From contig JALNYO010000004.1 in assembly GCA_023229765.1 (NCBI GenBank), positions 84,734 to 148,733 of the forward strand: 64,000 nt of DNA. Reading direction: 5' to 3'. A model generated the notes under the pieces. That model ran no database searches. It was given only the letters and a program-made list of their open reading frames with translations, and was not told where the DNA came from. This document shows, piece after piece, positions 35,744 through 44,696 of this stretch (its first letter is position 1; every line of letters starts with the position of its first letter). Made by a program: the position numbers and the translations under genes. Origin of the DNA: Syntrophales bacterium (GTDB lineage: Bacteria > Desulfobacterota > Syntrophia > Syntrophales > UBA5619).

Positions 35744-38700
35744 CTATTTTTCCTCTATCAGATCAACATCCAGGCAGAGGCTCTGCAACTCTTTGACCAG
35801 AACATTGAAAGACTCCGGCAGACCAGGCTCGAATGTATGTTCTCCCTTGACTATCGCTTCATAAATGCGGGTTCTGCCGGCGACATCATCGGACTTTACC
35901 GTGAGAAATTCCTGAAGGGTGTAGGCGGCGCCGTAAGCCTCGATCGCCCATACCTCCATCTCGCCGAGTCTCTGCCCGCCGAACTGCGCCTTCCCGCCCA
36001 GGGGCTGCTGGGTAACCAGCGAATAGGGGCCGATCGACCGCGCATGAATCTTGTTGTCAACCAAATGGTGCAGTTTCAGCATGTAAATGATGCCGACGGT
36101 GATTTTCTGACTGAAAGGCTCGCCGGTTCTGCCGTCATACAACACCGTCTGCCCGGACTCGGGTAAATCGGCAGCCTTCAACATCATGTTTATATCTTTT
36201 TCATCCGCCCCGTCAAAAACGGGGGTGGCAACCAGGACGCCCCGCTTGAGGCGGCGGGCAAAGTCAATGATCTCACTGTCATCGGCCTTTTTGAGGAAAG
36301 AATCAAACTGCGGGGAGGAGTAAACCTTCTTCATCTCTTTTTTTATTTGCTCAATCCCGCGATTCTCCTCCAGCAGCAGATTGATCTTCTCCCCCATCCC
36401 CTTGGCCGCCAGCCCCAGATGCGTCTCCAGAATCTGTCCCACATTCATCCGGGAGGGGACGCCCAGCGGGTTCAGAACGATATCCACCGGCGTGCCGTCT
36501 TGCAGATAGGGCATATCCTCCTCTGGCAGTATCCGCGAAAGAACACCCTTGTTTCCGTGACGGCCAGCCATCTTGTCCCCGACGGAGAGCTTCCGCTTGA
36601 TGGCTACATAAACCTTAACCAGCTTTATTACGCCCGGCGGCAACTCATCGCCGGCGGTGAGTTTTTCGATTTTACCGTCAAAATAGGCATTAACAAATTC
36701 TTTTTTCCGGGAGAGATTGCTGTAAAGAATGCCGATCTGTTTTTCCGTCTCCTCGGCGCCCTCCAGCGCTACCTCCCGCCAGGTTTCAATATCGGTCTTT
36801 TCAATGATCTCTTCGGTAATTGTCTCTCCCTTTTTAAGAAGAATCCGTTTTTTCTTCGGGTCAACAACCTTCTCGGCAGTTTTTTTGCCGATCAGCAGCT
36901 CAAATATCTGGGTTTTGACGCCCTCGGTGATGATTTGGAGTTCTTCATCCCGATCCTGTTTAATCTGATTGATCGCCTCTGCTTCTATATACTTGGAGCG
37001 GCTGTCCCGCTCTGTGCCTTTGCGGGAAAATATCTTGGCGTCGATTACCGTGCCCTCTACCCCAGGCGGAACCCGCAAAGAGGTATCGCGGACATCGCTG
37101 GCCTTTTCCCCAAAGATGGCGCGGAGCAATTTTTCCTCGGCGGAAAGCTGCGTCTCCCCTTTCGGGGTAATCTTGCCGACCAGGATATCGCCGGGCTTCA
37201 CCGCCACACCCATGCTGACAATCCCGCTGTCGTCAAGATTCTTCATGACATCTTCGCCGAGATTTGGGATGTCGCGGGTAATCTCCTCTTTCCCCAGCTT
37301 GGTATCCCGCGCCATCACCTCAAATTCTTCTATATGAATCGACGTAAAGATGTCGTCCTTGACGATCCGCTCGGAAACAAGGATGGAATCTTCATAGTTG
37401 TAGCCGCCCCAGGACATAAAGGCCACCATGACATTTCTTCCCAGCGCCAGTTCCCCTTTATCGGTAGCGGGACCATCGGCGATGATTTCGCCCTTGCGGA
37501 CCTTCTGCCCCTTGTTCACAAGGGGCTTCTGGTTGAAGCAGGTGTCCTGGTTGGAGCGTTTATATTTGATCAGGTTATAGATATCCACACCGGTATCAAG
37601 GCTGTCCTTTTCCGGATTGCTGCTTTTCACCACGATGCGGGCAGCGTCAACGCTTTCCACAACGCCATCACGGCGCGCCGCCACGACCGCGCCCGAATCA
37701 CGGGCAACGTACAGTTCCATCCCCGTTCCGACAATCGGCACCTCCGGCGCCATCAGGGGAACGGCCTGCCGCTGCATGTTTGACCCCATCAGCGCCCGGT
37801 TGGCGTCATCGTGCTCCAAAAAGGGAATCAGGGTCGCCGCCACGCTGACGAGCTGGGTGGGCGATACGTCCATCATGCTCACTTCTTCGGGAACGACGGC
37901 CAGGAAATCCGGGCCTCGGCGCGCGGGAATAAGCTGTTCCGTAAATCTGCCGTCGCTGGAAAGCGGCCTGTCCGCCTGGGCAATAACCAGATTTTCCTCT
38001 TCGATTGCCGTCAGATACTTTATATCGTCGAACACCTTCCCGTTTTCCACGACCCGGTACGGCGTTTCGATAAACCCGAACTCATTTACCCGGGCAAAGG
38101 TACTCAGAGAAACAATCAACCCGATATTCGGCCCTTCCGGGGTCTCTACCGGGCAAATGCGGCCGTAATGGGAGGGATGCACATCCCGCACCTCGAATCC
38201 GGCCCTTTCCCGCGTCAATCCCCCCGGCCCCAAAGCGGACAACCGCCGTTTGTGGGTGATTTCGGAAAGCGGATTGGTCTGATCCATGAACTGGGAAAGC
38301 TGGCTGCTGCCGAAAAATTCATTGACAATGGCCGAAACCGGTTTTGCGTTGACGAGGTCGTGGGGCATCATTGTTTCGATGTCCTGCAGCGTCATCTTTT
38401 CCTTGATTGCCCTCTCCATCCGGACCAGGCCGATGCGGTACTGGTTCTCTATCAATTCCCCAACGGAGCGCACACGCCGGTTGCCGAGGTGATCGATATC
38501 GTCCACGCTGCATTCCGGAGCGCCGTTCTTCAGGTCGATCAGGTACTTGACCGCCGACATGATATCGTCATTGCGGAGCACTGTCACATCCTTCGGAACA
38601 TCGAGATGGAGTTTATAATTAAGTTTTGCCCTTCCGACATCGGACAAATCGTAGTTTTCCGGCGCAAAAAACAGGCTGCGGAAAAATTTCGCCGCGGTTT

Positions 38701-39832
38701 CCGCAGTGGGAGGATTGCTGGGCCGCAAGCGTCTGTAGATCTCAATAATCGCGTCTTCAACCGATTCGATCCGATCCATCAGCAGGGTGTTTCTAATCGA
38801 AGAGGTTTCTTTGTCTTCGCCCATGTTGACGAACCGCACCGAATCGACATTACCCCCCCGCAGCTGATTCAGCCCCTCCGCGCTCAACTCATCATTGCAT
38901 TTGAGCAGCACCTCGCCGGTCTGCCGGTCGAGAACATCGGTGGCAAGAACGCGGCCGATCATTTCCTCTTCGTTCAGAGGTATTCTGACCTCCCCGGAAT
39001 CGATCAGCCTGTGGATCAAAGGCTTAGTAAACTTCCGCCCCTTCTTGACGACAACCTCGCCGCCTTTCGCAACCACATCGAAAGGCGCCTTCCAGCCGAG
39101 CAGCGAATCGTTCACCGCGACAAAAAAATTGCCTCCTTCAATATCTACACGGTCTATGTTGTAAAAATAAGCAAGGATTGCCTCGGTGGAATTCCCCATC
39201 GCCTTCAGCAGAATCGTCACCGGCATTTTTCGGCGGCGATCGATGCGTACATACAGCAGATCCTTGGAATCAAATTCCAGATCCAGCCAGGACCCTCGGA
39301 TGGGAATAACCCGGGAGGAGTACATGACCTTGCCGGTGGATTGGGTTTTCAGCTTGTCGCTGTCGAAAAAGATGCCCGGCGAACGGTGGAGCTGGCTGAC
39401 AATGACCCTTTCCGTCCCGTTGATAATAAAGGTTCCGTTTTCGGTCATCAGCGGAATCTCGCCGAAATAGATCTCCTGCTCCTTGATGTCGCGAATGGCC
39501 TTGGGCTCCGTATTCCTTTCGACATCATAGACAACCAGCCGGACAACTATCTTCAGCGGCGCCGCCAGGGTCATCCCCTTCTGGACGCACTCCGGCACAT
39601 CGTAGCGGGGCGCGCCGATTTTATAACTGACAAACTCCAGGGAGCATTTGCCGCTGAAATCGGAAATCGGAAAAACACTTCTGAAGGCAGCCTGCAGCCC
39701 GGTGTTTCCCCTTTTGTCCGGATCCATCGTTTCCTGAAGAAACTTCCGGTATGAATCAGTCTGAATATCGATCAGGTTGGGGATATCGAGTATCCGCCTG
39801 ATGCGGCCAAAACTTTTTCTGAATTCTTCCAT
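35744..39832 (-). CDS. rpoB: RNA polymerase subunit beta
   Basis: Catalytic subunit, 1362 residues, full length. The rifampicin region reads FFGSSQLSQFMDQTNPLSE then THKRRLSALGPGGLTRERAG. The key Gln, Asp, His, Arg and Ser contact residues are those of sensitive enzymes; Thr replaces the first Asn of DQNNP. The C-terminal clamp includes the KMAGRHGNKG segment. It is separated from rplL by 181 bp. Confidence 0.98.
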   Translation of the reverse strand: MEEFRKSFGRIRRILDIPNLIDIQTDSYRKFLQETMDPDKRGNTGLQAAFRSVFPISDFSGKCSLEFVSYKIGAPRYDVPECVQKGMTLAAPLKIVVRLVVYDVERNTEPKAIRDIKEQEIYFGEIPLMTENGTFIINGTERVIVSQLHRSPGIFFDSDKLKTQSTGKVMYSSRVIPIRGSWLDLEFDSKDLLYVRIDRRRKMPVTILLKAMGNSTEAILAYFYNIDRVDIEGGNFFVAVNDSLLGWKAPFDVVAKGGEVVVKKGRKFTKPLIHRLIDSGEVRIPLNEEEMIGRVLATDVLDRQTGEVLLKCNDELSAEGLNQLRGGNVDSVRFVNMGEDKETSSIRNTLLMDRIESVEDAIIEIYRRLRPSNPPTAETAAKFFRSLFFAPENYDLSDVGRAKLNYKLHLDVPKDVTVLRNDDIMSAVKYLIDLKNGAPECSVDDIDHLGNRRVRSVGELIENQYRIGLVRMERAIKEKMTLQDIETMMPHDLVNAKPVSAIVNEFFGSSQLSQFMDQTNPLSEITHKRRLSALGPGGLTRERAGFEVRDVHPSHYGRICPVETPEGPNIGLIVSLSTFARVNEFGFIETPYRVVENGKVFDDIKYLTAIEEENLVIAQADRPLSSDGRFTEQLIPARRGPDFLAVVPEEVSMMDVSPTQLVSVAATLIPFLEHDDANRALMGSNMQRQAVPLMAPEVPIVGTGMELYVARDSGAVVAARRDGVVESVDAARIVVKSSNPEKDSLDTGVDIYNLIKYKRSNQDTCFNQKPLVNKGQKVRKGEIIADGPATDKGELALGRNVMVAFMSWGGYNYEDSILVSERIVKDDIFTSIHIEEFEVMARDTKLGKEEITRDIPNLGEDVMKNLDDSGIVSMGVAVKPGDILVGKITPKGETQLSAEEKLLRAIFGEKASDVRDTSLRVPPGVEGTVIDAKIFSRKGTERDSRSKYIEAEAINQIKQDRDEELQIITEGVKTQIFELLIGKKTAEKVVDPKKKRILLKKGETITEEIIEKTDIETWREVALEGAEETEKQIGILYSNLSRKKEFVNAYFDGKIEKLTAGDELPPGVIKLVKVYVAIKRKLSVGDKMAGRHGNKGVLSRILPEEDMPYLQDGTPVDIVLNPLGVPSRMNVGQILETHLGLAAKGMGEKINLLLEENRGIEQIKKEMKKVYSSPQFDSFLKKADDSEIIDFARRLKRGVLVATPVFDGADEKDINMMLKAADLPESGQTVLYDGRTGEPFSQKITVGIIYMLKLHHLVDNKIHARSIGPYSLVTQQPLGGKAQFGGQRLGEMEVWAIEAYGAAYTLQEFLTVKSDDVAGRTRIYEAIVKGEHTFEPGLPESFNVLVKELQSLCLDVDLIEEK

Positions 39833-40013
39833 AATATCCTTTCGGCCTCAGCCGTCAGAGATTTCTTTTCCACCAATAGCGATATGGGACATGAACCCCC
39901 AACAATTCATCCCGCCGCTTTAGCAGGAAAATCGTTTTTTCAGGGATTCATAATCCCACCCACTGCACAAGATAACCAGCACGGACCAGGAAGCATCCGC
40001 GTATTGCCTTTTG
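39833..40013 (-). other. rplL-rpoB intergenic region
   Basis: This is where many bacteria place an attenuator or RNase site. A 6-bp hairpin GGGATT-ATG-AATCCC is visible, but on the transcribed strand it is followed by A residues, not T, so it is not a Rho-independent terminator. No gene or promoter is recognised. Confidence 0.5.
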
Positions 40014-40397
40014 CTACTTTACTTCCACCGTCCCGCCGACTTCCTCTATCTTCTTCTTGATATCGGCAGCTTCGTCCTTGGAAACGGCTTCCTTGATCGG
40101 TTTGGGAACGGCCTCAACCAAATCCTTCGCCTCTTTCAGCCCCAAGCCGGTGATGGCGCGCACAACCTTTATAACCTGGATCTTCTGATCGCCGAACCCG
40201 GTAAGCACTGCGTCAAATTCGGTTTTCTCCTCAACCGGGGCCGCAGCGGCAGCGGGGCCAGCAGCCATCATTGCCACAGGCGCGGCGGCGCTTACGCCCA
40301 ATTTCTCTTCCAATTCCTTCACAAGTTCCGAAAGCTCCAGAACCGTCATCCCCTCAATGAACTTTACGACATCATCCTTAGTAATCTCAGTAGCCAT
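40014..40397 (-). CDS. rplL: 50S ribosomal protein L7/L12
   Basis: Stalk protein that recruits translation GTPases. The 127 residues have an N-terminal dimerisation helix, an Ala/Pro-rich hinge (about 36-52) and the C-terminal domain with GFGDQKIQVIKVVRAITGLG. It is 29 bp after rplJ. Confidence 0.97.
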   Translation of the reverse strand: MATEITKDDVVKFIEGMTVLELSELVKELEEKLGVSAAAPVAMMAAGPAAAAAPVEEKTEFDAVLTGFGDQKIQVIKVVRAITGLGLKEAKDLVEAVPKPIKEAVSKDEAADIKKKIEEVGGTVEVK

Positions 40398-40426
40398 TTT
40401 CTTATTCCTTCCTGTATGTAATATTT

Positions 40427-40951
40427 TTAGTTTGCAGATGCCTTCTTTTCTTTATACGCATTAAGAACTTGCACGAAATCCCTCGGAACCCCACTCAGCA
40501 CCCTCACAAGGGATGTCTGGGCGGCGACCATCACCGAAAGCAGTTGCCCCAAGAGTACCTCGCGGCTCGGCAGCTCGGCAAGAACTGCAAGCTGCGCGGC
40601 AGTGAGCGCTCTTCCTCCCATAACCGCGGCCTTTATCTGGAGCTTCTCGTTTTTCTTGGCGAAATCGATCAGCGTCTTCGTTGCGTCAACCTCATCGCCG
40701 TGGGCGATCGCCACCGTCAGAGGTCCGCGAAACTGTTCCTCCAAGACGCTTAACTCGGTCCCCCGGGACGCAATGGACAGAAGCGTATTCTTGACAACCC
40801 GCAACTCAACATTCGACTTGCGCAACGCCACCCTCAGCGCCGTCATTTTCGCGACATCCATCCCGCTGTAACCGGCTAAAACGGCTATCTTGAAATCCTT
40901 CAGTCTTTCGTGCAGCTCAGCAGCAATTTGCTCTTTAGTTCCCCGATCCAA
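40427..40951 (-). CDS. rplJ: 50S ribosomal protein L10
   Basis: Anchors the L7/L12 stalk and, with L12, represses its own mRNA in bacteria with an L10 leader. The 174 residues include the rRNA-binding VVKNTLLSIA region and the C-terminal L12-binding helix. GGAGG precedes the start, and a 208-bp leader separates it from rplA. Confidence 0.96.
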   Translation of the reverse strand: MDRGTKEQIAAELHERLKDFKIAVLAGYSGMDVAKMTALRVALRKSNVELRVVKNTLLSIASRGTELSVLEEQFRGPLTVAIAHGDEVDATKTLIDFAKKNEKLQIKAAVMGGRALTAAQLAVLAELPSREVLLGQLLSVMVAAQTSLVRVLSGVPRDFVQVLNAYKEKKASAN

Positions 40952-41065
40952 TATTCAGCCTCCTTCCTTTTTAACTTCCCCGCTTCAAAACGAAGCCTTG
41001 TTAGAGTCAGAGAACACAAGCAACATACAGGATACTCTCCGGTTCAATAAACAACCGCTCATCCC

Positions 41066-41127
41066 AATGTCTCGGCAGGCCAACCGCAAATGTTTAAACG
41101 TAACGTACCCGCTGTCTCAGACACAAT
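41066..41127 (-). ncRNA. L10-leader-like autoregulatory RNA
   Basis: In the long rplA-rplJ gap the minus strand reads GTGTCTGAGACAGCGGGT and, about 25 nt later, GGCCTGCCGAGAC. The GACAGC-GGGT / CCTGCCGAG pair is the kink-turn core of the ribosomal L10 leader as known in many bacteria. Expected role: binding of the L10-L12 complex represses rplJL. Limits are approximate; recognised by eye only. Confidence 0.7.
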
Positions 41128-41159
41128 ATTAAAAAGTTATCCGCCCATAAAAACCCGGT

Positions 41160-41858
41160 TTAGAGATTGCGAACCGAGAGCGGATCTACCTTTACCCCTG
41201 GCCCCATTACCGAAGAAAGGGAAATGCTGCGCAGGTAAATGCCCTTGCTCGAGGCCGGCTTAAGCTTCTGAATCATCTCCAGCAAAGCCATGAAGTTCTC
41301 TTTGAGCTTTTCGGCGCCGAATGAGATTTTTCCGACCGGACAATGGACTATCCCCGCCTTTTCGACGCGAAACTCGACCCGGCCCGCCTTCAGCTCAGCC
41401 ACCGCATTGGCCACATCAAAGGTCACAGTCCCGACCTTCGGGTTCGGCATCAGGCCGCGGGGGCCAAGTATCTTGCCCAGCTTGCCGACGTTTCCCATCA
41501 TATCAGGCGTGGCGATAACCCGATCGAAATCCAGCCAGCCGCCTTTGATCTTTTCAACTATATCATCCGCCCCTACAAAATCGGCGCCAGCATCCAGAGC
41601 CTCTTTTTCCTTATCGCCCTTGGCAAAGACCAGCACCCGCACCTTTTTTCCCAAACCGTTAGGAAGAACAACCGAACCCCGGACCATCTGATCCGCGTGC
41701 GCGGGATTTACTCCCAACCTGATGGCAGCATCAACGGTCTCGTCAAATTTTGCGGTTGTCGCCCCCACCACAAGCTCCATTGCCTCCTGCACAGCGTAGC
41801 GATTGGCTGCATCGATTTTCTGCCTCGCCGCTGAATATTTCTTGCCTCTTTTCGCCAT
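41160..41858 (-). CDS. rplA: 50S ribosomal protein L1
   Basis: Mobile-stalk protein that moves E-site tRNA. ATG 41858 (MAKRGKKYSAAR) with GAGG 7 nt upstream gives 232 residues; the TTG at 41864 is not preferred. The signature MGNVGKLGKILGPRGLMPNP is intact. It is 22 bp after rplK. Confidence 0.97.
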   Translation of the reverse strand: MAKRGKKYSAARQKIDAANRYAVQEAMELVVGATTAKFDETVDAAIRLGVNPAHADQMVRGSVVLPNGLGKKVRVLVFAKGDKEKEALDAGADFVGADDIVEKIKGGWLDFDRVIATPDMMGNVGKLGKILGPRGLMPNPKVGTVTFDVANAVAELKAGRVEFRVEKAGIVHCPVGKISFGAEKLKENFMALLEMIQKLKPASSKGIYLRSISLSSVMGPGVKVDPLSVRNL

Positions 41859-41880
41859 GATCAAACCTCAAATAAAAAGC

Positions 41881-42303
41881 TTAGATAATTTCAATCCCCA
41901 TTGATCTCGCCGTACCGGCAACAATGCGGATGGCGCCCTCTACATCGATCGCGTTGAGGTCGCTCAATTTCAGCTCTGCTATCTCACGCACCTGCTGCTT
42001 AGTCACATCCCCGACTTTTACCCGCTTCGGATCCCCTGAACCCTTGGCTATCTTTGCCGCCTGCTTCAGCAGTACCGATGCCGGCGGCGTCTTGGTCACA
42101 AAGGTAAAGGAACGGTCGGCATACACGGTAATGAGAGCCGGAACAATCATCCCCTCCTGGCTCTGCGTCATGGCGTTATACGCCTTGCAGAATTCCATGA
42201 TATTGACTCCATGCTGACCGAGAGCCGGGCCAATCGGAGGAGATGGGGTGGCCTTCCCCGCCTTTATCTGAAGTTTTATGTTTGCTATAACCTTCTTCGC
42301 CAT
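41881..42303 (-). CDS. rplK: 50S ribosomal protein L11
   Basis: GTPase-centre protein, target of the stringent response and thiopeptides. ATG 42303 (MAKKVIANIKLQI) with GGGTG 6 nt upstream gives 140 residues. N-terminal Pro-rich TPSPPIGPALGQHGVNI is intact. Confidence 0.97.
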   Translation of the reverse strand: MAKKVIANIKLQIKAGKATPSPPIGPALGQHGVNIMEFCKAYNAMTQSQEGMIVPALITVYADRSFTFVTKTPPASVLLKQAAKIAKGSGDPKRVKVGDVTKQQVREIAELKLSDLNAIDVEGAIRIVAGTARSMGIEII

Positions 42304-42355
42304 TATGATCACCCTTGTCTATTTATGAATTTATCAAGCGCCGTCCGTAAAACCT

Positions 42356-42886
42356 TTAAACCTGCATTACCTGAATAAAATCAAGCTCTACCGGCGTTGA
42401 ACGACCAAAGATGCTGACAATAACCCGCAGCTTCCCTTTTTCTGGTTTAAGCTCATCAATAAAGCCGTCAAAATTTGTGAAAGGTCCATCGATGATCTGC
42501 ACATGATCGCCGACATCGAACTTGAACTTCGGTTTCGGTTTCAGCGTCCCCTCATCGATCCTGGTTATCAGATTTTCGACATCCTTATCCAGAATGGGCG
42601 ACGGCTTGTCTTTCGCGCCGATAAACCCTGTCACCTTCGGCGTATCCTTGACAATGTGCCAGGTCTCATCGTTCAGCTCCATCCGGACCAGTATATAGCC
42701 GGGGAAAAACTTCCTTTTGGAGGTCTTCTTCTCGCCCGAGATCAACTCGACGACATTCTCTTCCGGAATGAGGATATCCGAAAAGAATTCCTGTTTCCCC
42801 GACTTATCCACCCGCTCCTGCAGAGAAAGCTTTACCTTGTTCTCATAGCCGGAATAGGTGTGGACAACGTACCATCTTAAAGCCAT
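42356..42886 (-). CDS. nusG: Transcription termination/antitermination factor NusG
   Basis: Universal elongation factor that links RNA polymerase to Rho or S10. The NGN domain begins WYVVHTYSGYENKVK, and the C-terminal KOW domain has DHVQIIDGPFTNFDGFI. The 176 residues are full length. It starts 4 bp after secE. Confidence 0.98.
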   Translation of the reverse strand: MALRWYVVHTYSGYENKVKLSLQERVDKSGKQEFFSDILIPEENVVELISGEKKTSKRKFFPGYILVRMELNDETWHIVKDTPKVTGFIGAKDKPSPILDKDVENLITRIDEGTLKPKPKFKFDVGDHVQIIDGPFTNFDGFIDELKPEKGKLRVIVSIFGRSTPVELDFIQVMQV

Positions 42887-42890
42887 TTTA

Positions 42891-43106
42891 TCAACCCAGT
42901 ACCAGTCTTACAATCTTGCTCAAGCCGAAATCCACAATCCCCAAAAAAACAGACACAATTATTACGACTATTACTACCACCGAAGTTGATGCCAGGGTCT
43001 GCTTGGGTGTGGGCCAGACAACCTTTTTTAATTCAGCGCTGGAGCTGGACAAAAACTGCCTCGTCTTCTCCAGAATTACCTTTATCTTGCTGATAATCTT
43101 GTCCAT
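42891..43106 (-). CDS. secE: Preprotein translocase subunit SecE
   Basis: Single-span clamp of the Sec channel. The 71 residues have the amphipathic SSAELKKVVWPTPKQTLAST segment and one transmembrane helix (about 40-65). It follows tRNA-Trp and precedes nusG, the standard order. Confidence 0.96.
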   Translation of the reverse strand: MDKIISKIKVILEKTRQFLSSSSAELKKVVWPTPKQTLASTSVVVIVVIIVSVFLGIVDFGLSKIVRLVLG

Positions 43107-43151
43107 TCAATAACCCTCTCAACATCATCGCCGGAATCATGATAATAAACT

Positions 43152-43228
43152 TGGCAGGCCAGGAGGGACTTGAACCCCCAGCATCCGGATTTGGAGTCCG
43201 GCGCTCTATCCATTAGAGCTACTGGCCT
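43152..43228 (-). tRNA. trnW: tRNA-Trp (CCA anticodon)
   Basis: 77-nt cloverleaf including encoded CCA. Acceptor AGGCCAG pairs with CTGGCCT, and the anticodon stem-loop CCGGACTCCAAATCCGG places CCA. It lies between rpmG and secE. Confidence 0.97.
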
Positions 43229-43253
43229 GTTTTAAATAAACCGCGGCGCTTCG

Positions 43254-43403
43254 TTATTTTGTTTCCTTGTGCAGCGTATGACACCGGCAGAACTTGCAGT
43301 ATTTTTTGATCTCAAACTTGTTCTGCATCGTTCTTTTGTTTTTAGTCGTCGTATAATTGCGATGTTTGCAGTCTGCACATGCCAATGTAATAATATTTCT
43401 CAT
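43254..43403 (-). CDS. rpmG: 50S ribosomal protein L33 (zinc-binding form)
   Basis: A 49-residue protein read on the minus strand from ATG 43403. It begins MRNIITLACADCKHRNYTTT and ends HTLHKETK. Two CxxC pairs (CADC and CKFC) form the zinc ribbon of the C+ form. It is placed between tRNA-Thr(GGT) and tRNA-Trp, where a tuf gene often sits in related gene orders. Confidence 0.96.
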   Translation of the reverse strand: MRNIITLACADCKHRNYTTTKNKRTMQNKFEIKKYCKFCRCHTLHKETK

Positions 43404-43425
43404 TTATCAAACCACCTTACATAAA

Positions 43426-43501
43426 TGGAGCCCACGACCAGGATCGGACTGGTGACCTCATCCTTACCAAGGATGTGCTCTACCGACTGAGCTACGTGGG
43501 C
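43426..43501 (-). tRNA. trnT: tRNA-Thr (GGT anticodon)
   Basis: 76 nt with CCA. The acceptor GCCCACG/CGTGGGC and the anticodon arm CATCCTTGGTAAGGATG give GGT. Fourth tRNA of the Thr-Tyr-Gly-Thr cluster. Confidence 0.97.
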
Positions 43502-43623
43502 ATATCAAAACCTGAGAAGCTCCGCCCTTGCAATCCTTAGTGCCGGCGCCAGCCAGAAAAACCGGATCACTAACACTAATGCGCGCGCCTCTTAAAGAAG
43601 CGGAAAGCAACTCATCAAAAAAT

Positions 43624-43699
43624 TGGAGCGGGAAACGGGATTCGAACCCGCGACCCTCAGCTTGGAAGGCTGACGCTCTAGCCCCTGAGCTACTCCCGC
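43624..43699 (-). tRNA. trnG: tRNA-Gly (TCC anticodon)
   Basis: 76 nt with CCA. Anticodon arm TCAGCCTTCCAAGCTGA places TCC; the T-loop is GGTTCGAATCC. Third tRNA of the cluster. The 122 bp between it and tRNA-Thr(GGT) show no gene. Confidence 0.97.
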
Positions 43700-43756
43700 C
43701 AATCACCGTTCATAACAATTTGCCGTCGTTTTGGGGAAACCCCAATCTGCGGCAAT

Positions 43757-43841
43757 TGGTGGAGGGGGGAGGGTTCGAACCTCCGTAGGCTTCGCCGGCA
43801 GATTTACAGTCTGCTCCCTTTGACCGCTCGGGAACCCCTCC
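43757..43841 (-). tRNA. trnY: tRNA-Tyr (GTA anticodon)
   Basis: 85 nt with CCA and the long variable arm of a class II tRNA. Acceptor GGAGGGG/CCCCTCC; anticodon arm GCAGACTGTAAATCTGC places GTA. Confidence 0.97.
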
Positions 43842-43869
43842 GTAACTGAACAACAAATCCAAACATACC

Positions 43870-43945
43870 TGGAGCTGGCGATGGGACTTGAACCCGCAAC
43901 CTGCTGATTACAAATCAGCTGCTCTACCGATTGAGCTACGCCAGC
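43870..43945 (-). tRNA. trnT: tRNA-Thr (TGT anticodon)
   Basis: 76 nt with CCA. Acceptor GCTGGCG pairs with CGCCAGC; anticodon arm GCTGATTTGTAATCAGC places TGT. First gene after the promoter at 43996-44024. Confidence 0.97.
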
Positions 43946-43995
43946 GGCATTCCTCGCCACCACAGAGGCAATAATCCGCCCCCATAGAAACCGGG

Positions 43996-44024
43996 ATACT
44001 AATTTTAATGTCCAAGTTTGTCAA
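43996..44024 (-). promoter_or_regulatory. Candidate strong promoter of the tRNA-secE-nusG-rpl-rpoBC block
   Basis: Minus-strand TTGACA (44024-44019), 17 bp, TAGTAT (44001-43996), then a GC-rich CCCGG stretch. The AT-rich tract upstream and GC-rich discriminator are typical of stable-RNA promoters. Predicted start is about 44 bp before tRNA-Thr(TGT). Confidence 0.75.
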
Positions 44025-44071
44025 GAAATTTTTTATTATTTTTTTGCGTATTACTTTGAATGACGCCGCAG

Positions 44072-44488
44072 TCAACCGTCATACCTGGGAAGTCTGATTT
44101 TTATGAACTGCACCCCTTCTTCCTTCAGTGTTTCTTCTTCGCCCTCGGTGGTCACCCCTTTTATATTGCGCGCCTTCTCCTCCCCACTGTGCATCTTCAG
44201 GGCAACATCGGCAAACCTGTCGCCGACATCATCGAAATTTTTATTTAAATATTCCCGAATGTTGCGGATAATTTTCAGCGATTCCCGCCCCTCTTTTATC
44301 TCCCGGGAAAGCGACGCCGGCTGACGCCCGCCGATCGCAACCGGCGACGGGGCCAATAAAATATCGGTATTTCCACAAACAGGGCAGATAATTTGCCTGT
44401 CCTTTTTCTGTTCCTCAAAGGCGTGGCGCTCCTTGAACCAGCCTTCAAACCGGTGATTATTTATGCACTCAAGTTCGTAGATAATCAA
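44072..44488 (-). CDS. DUF1178 family protein
   Basis: A 138-residue cytoplasmic protein of unknown function. It begins MIIYELECINNHRFEGWF, the family opening, followed by a CPVCG pair (about 36-40) that with Cys8 could bind metal. The rest is charged, without membrane segments. It stands alone between the tRNA promoter and the region upstream of tRNA-Pro. TTGACA at 44519-44514 could serve it, but no good -10 follows. Confidence 0.85.
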   Translation of the reverse strand: MIIYELECINNHRFEGWFKERHAFEEQKKDRQIICPVCGNTDILLAPSPVAIGGRQPASLSREIKEGRESLKIIRNIREYLNKNFDDVGDRFADVALKMHSGEEKARNIKGVTTEGEEETLKEEGVQFIKIRLPRYDG

Positions 44489-44619
44489 AACAGTAATCCC
44501 CGTAAAAAATATATGTCAATTATTGCGGTATATTATAATCGTTAATATGCAATTTAGGGCGCAGCAGCTCAAAAAAATGATGGACAATTCCGCACAAATC
44601 GTTTATTAGCCCCCACAGT

Positions 44620-44696
44620 CGGGATGTGGCCCAGCTTGGTAGGGCACTGCGTTCGGGACGCAGGAGTCGCGCGTTCAAATCGCGCCATCCCGACCA
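44620..44696 (+). tRNA. trnP: tRNA-Pro (CGG anticodon)
   Basis: 77 nt with CCA on the plus strand. Acceptor CGGGATG/CATCCCG; anticodon arm CTGCGTTCGGGACGCAG places CGG. A perfect TATAAT lies at 44534-44539 upstream, but without a clear -35. Confidence 0.97.

Noticed and set aside
37811..39754. 647-codon open frame on the plus strand opposite rpoB, and similar long frames opposite rpoC, rpoA and mqnL
   Set aside because: They are antisense to well-conserved genes and have no recognisable domains; long antisense frames are expected at this base composition.
39922..39962. Attenuator between rplL and rpoB
   Set aside because: The only hairpin is followed by A residues on the transcribed strand, not T.
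44514..44539. Promoters for DUF1178 (TTGACA at 44514-44519, minus) and tRNA-Pro (TATAAT at 44534-44539, plus)
   Set aside because: Each has only one good hexamer; the partner box at 16-18 bp is poor, so they are not listed as features.
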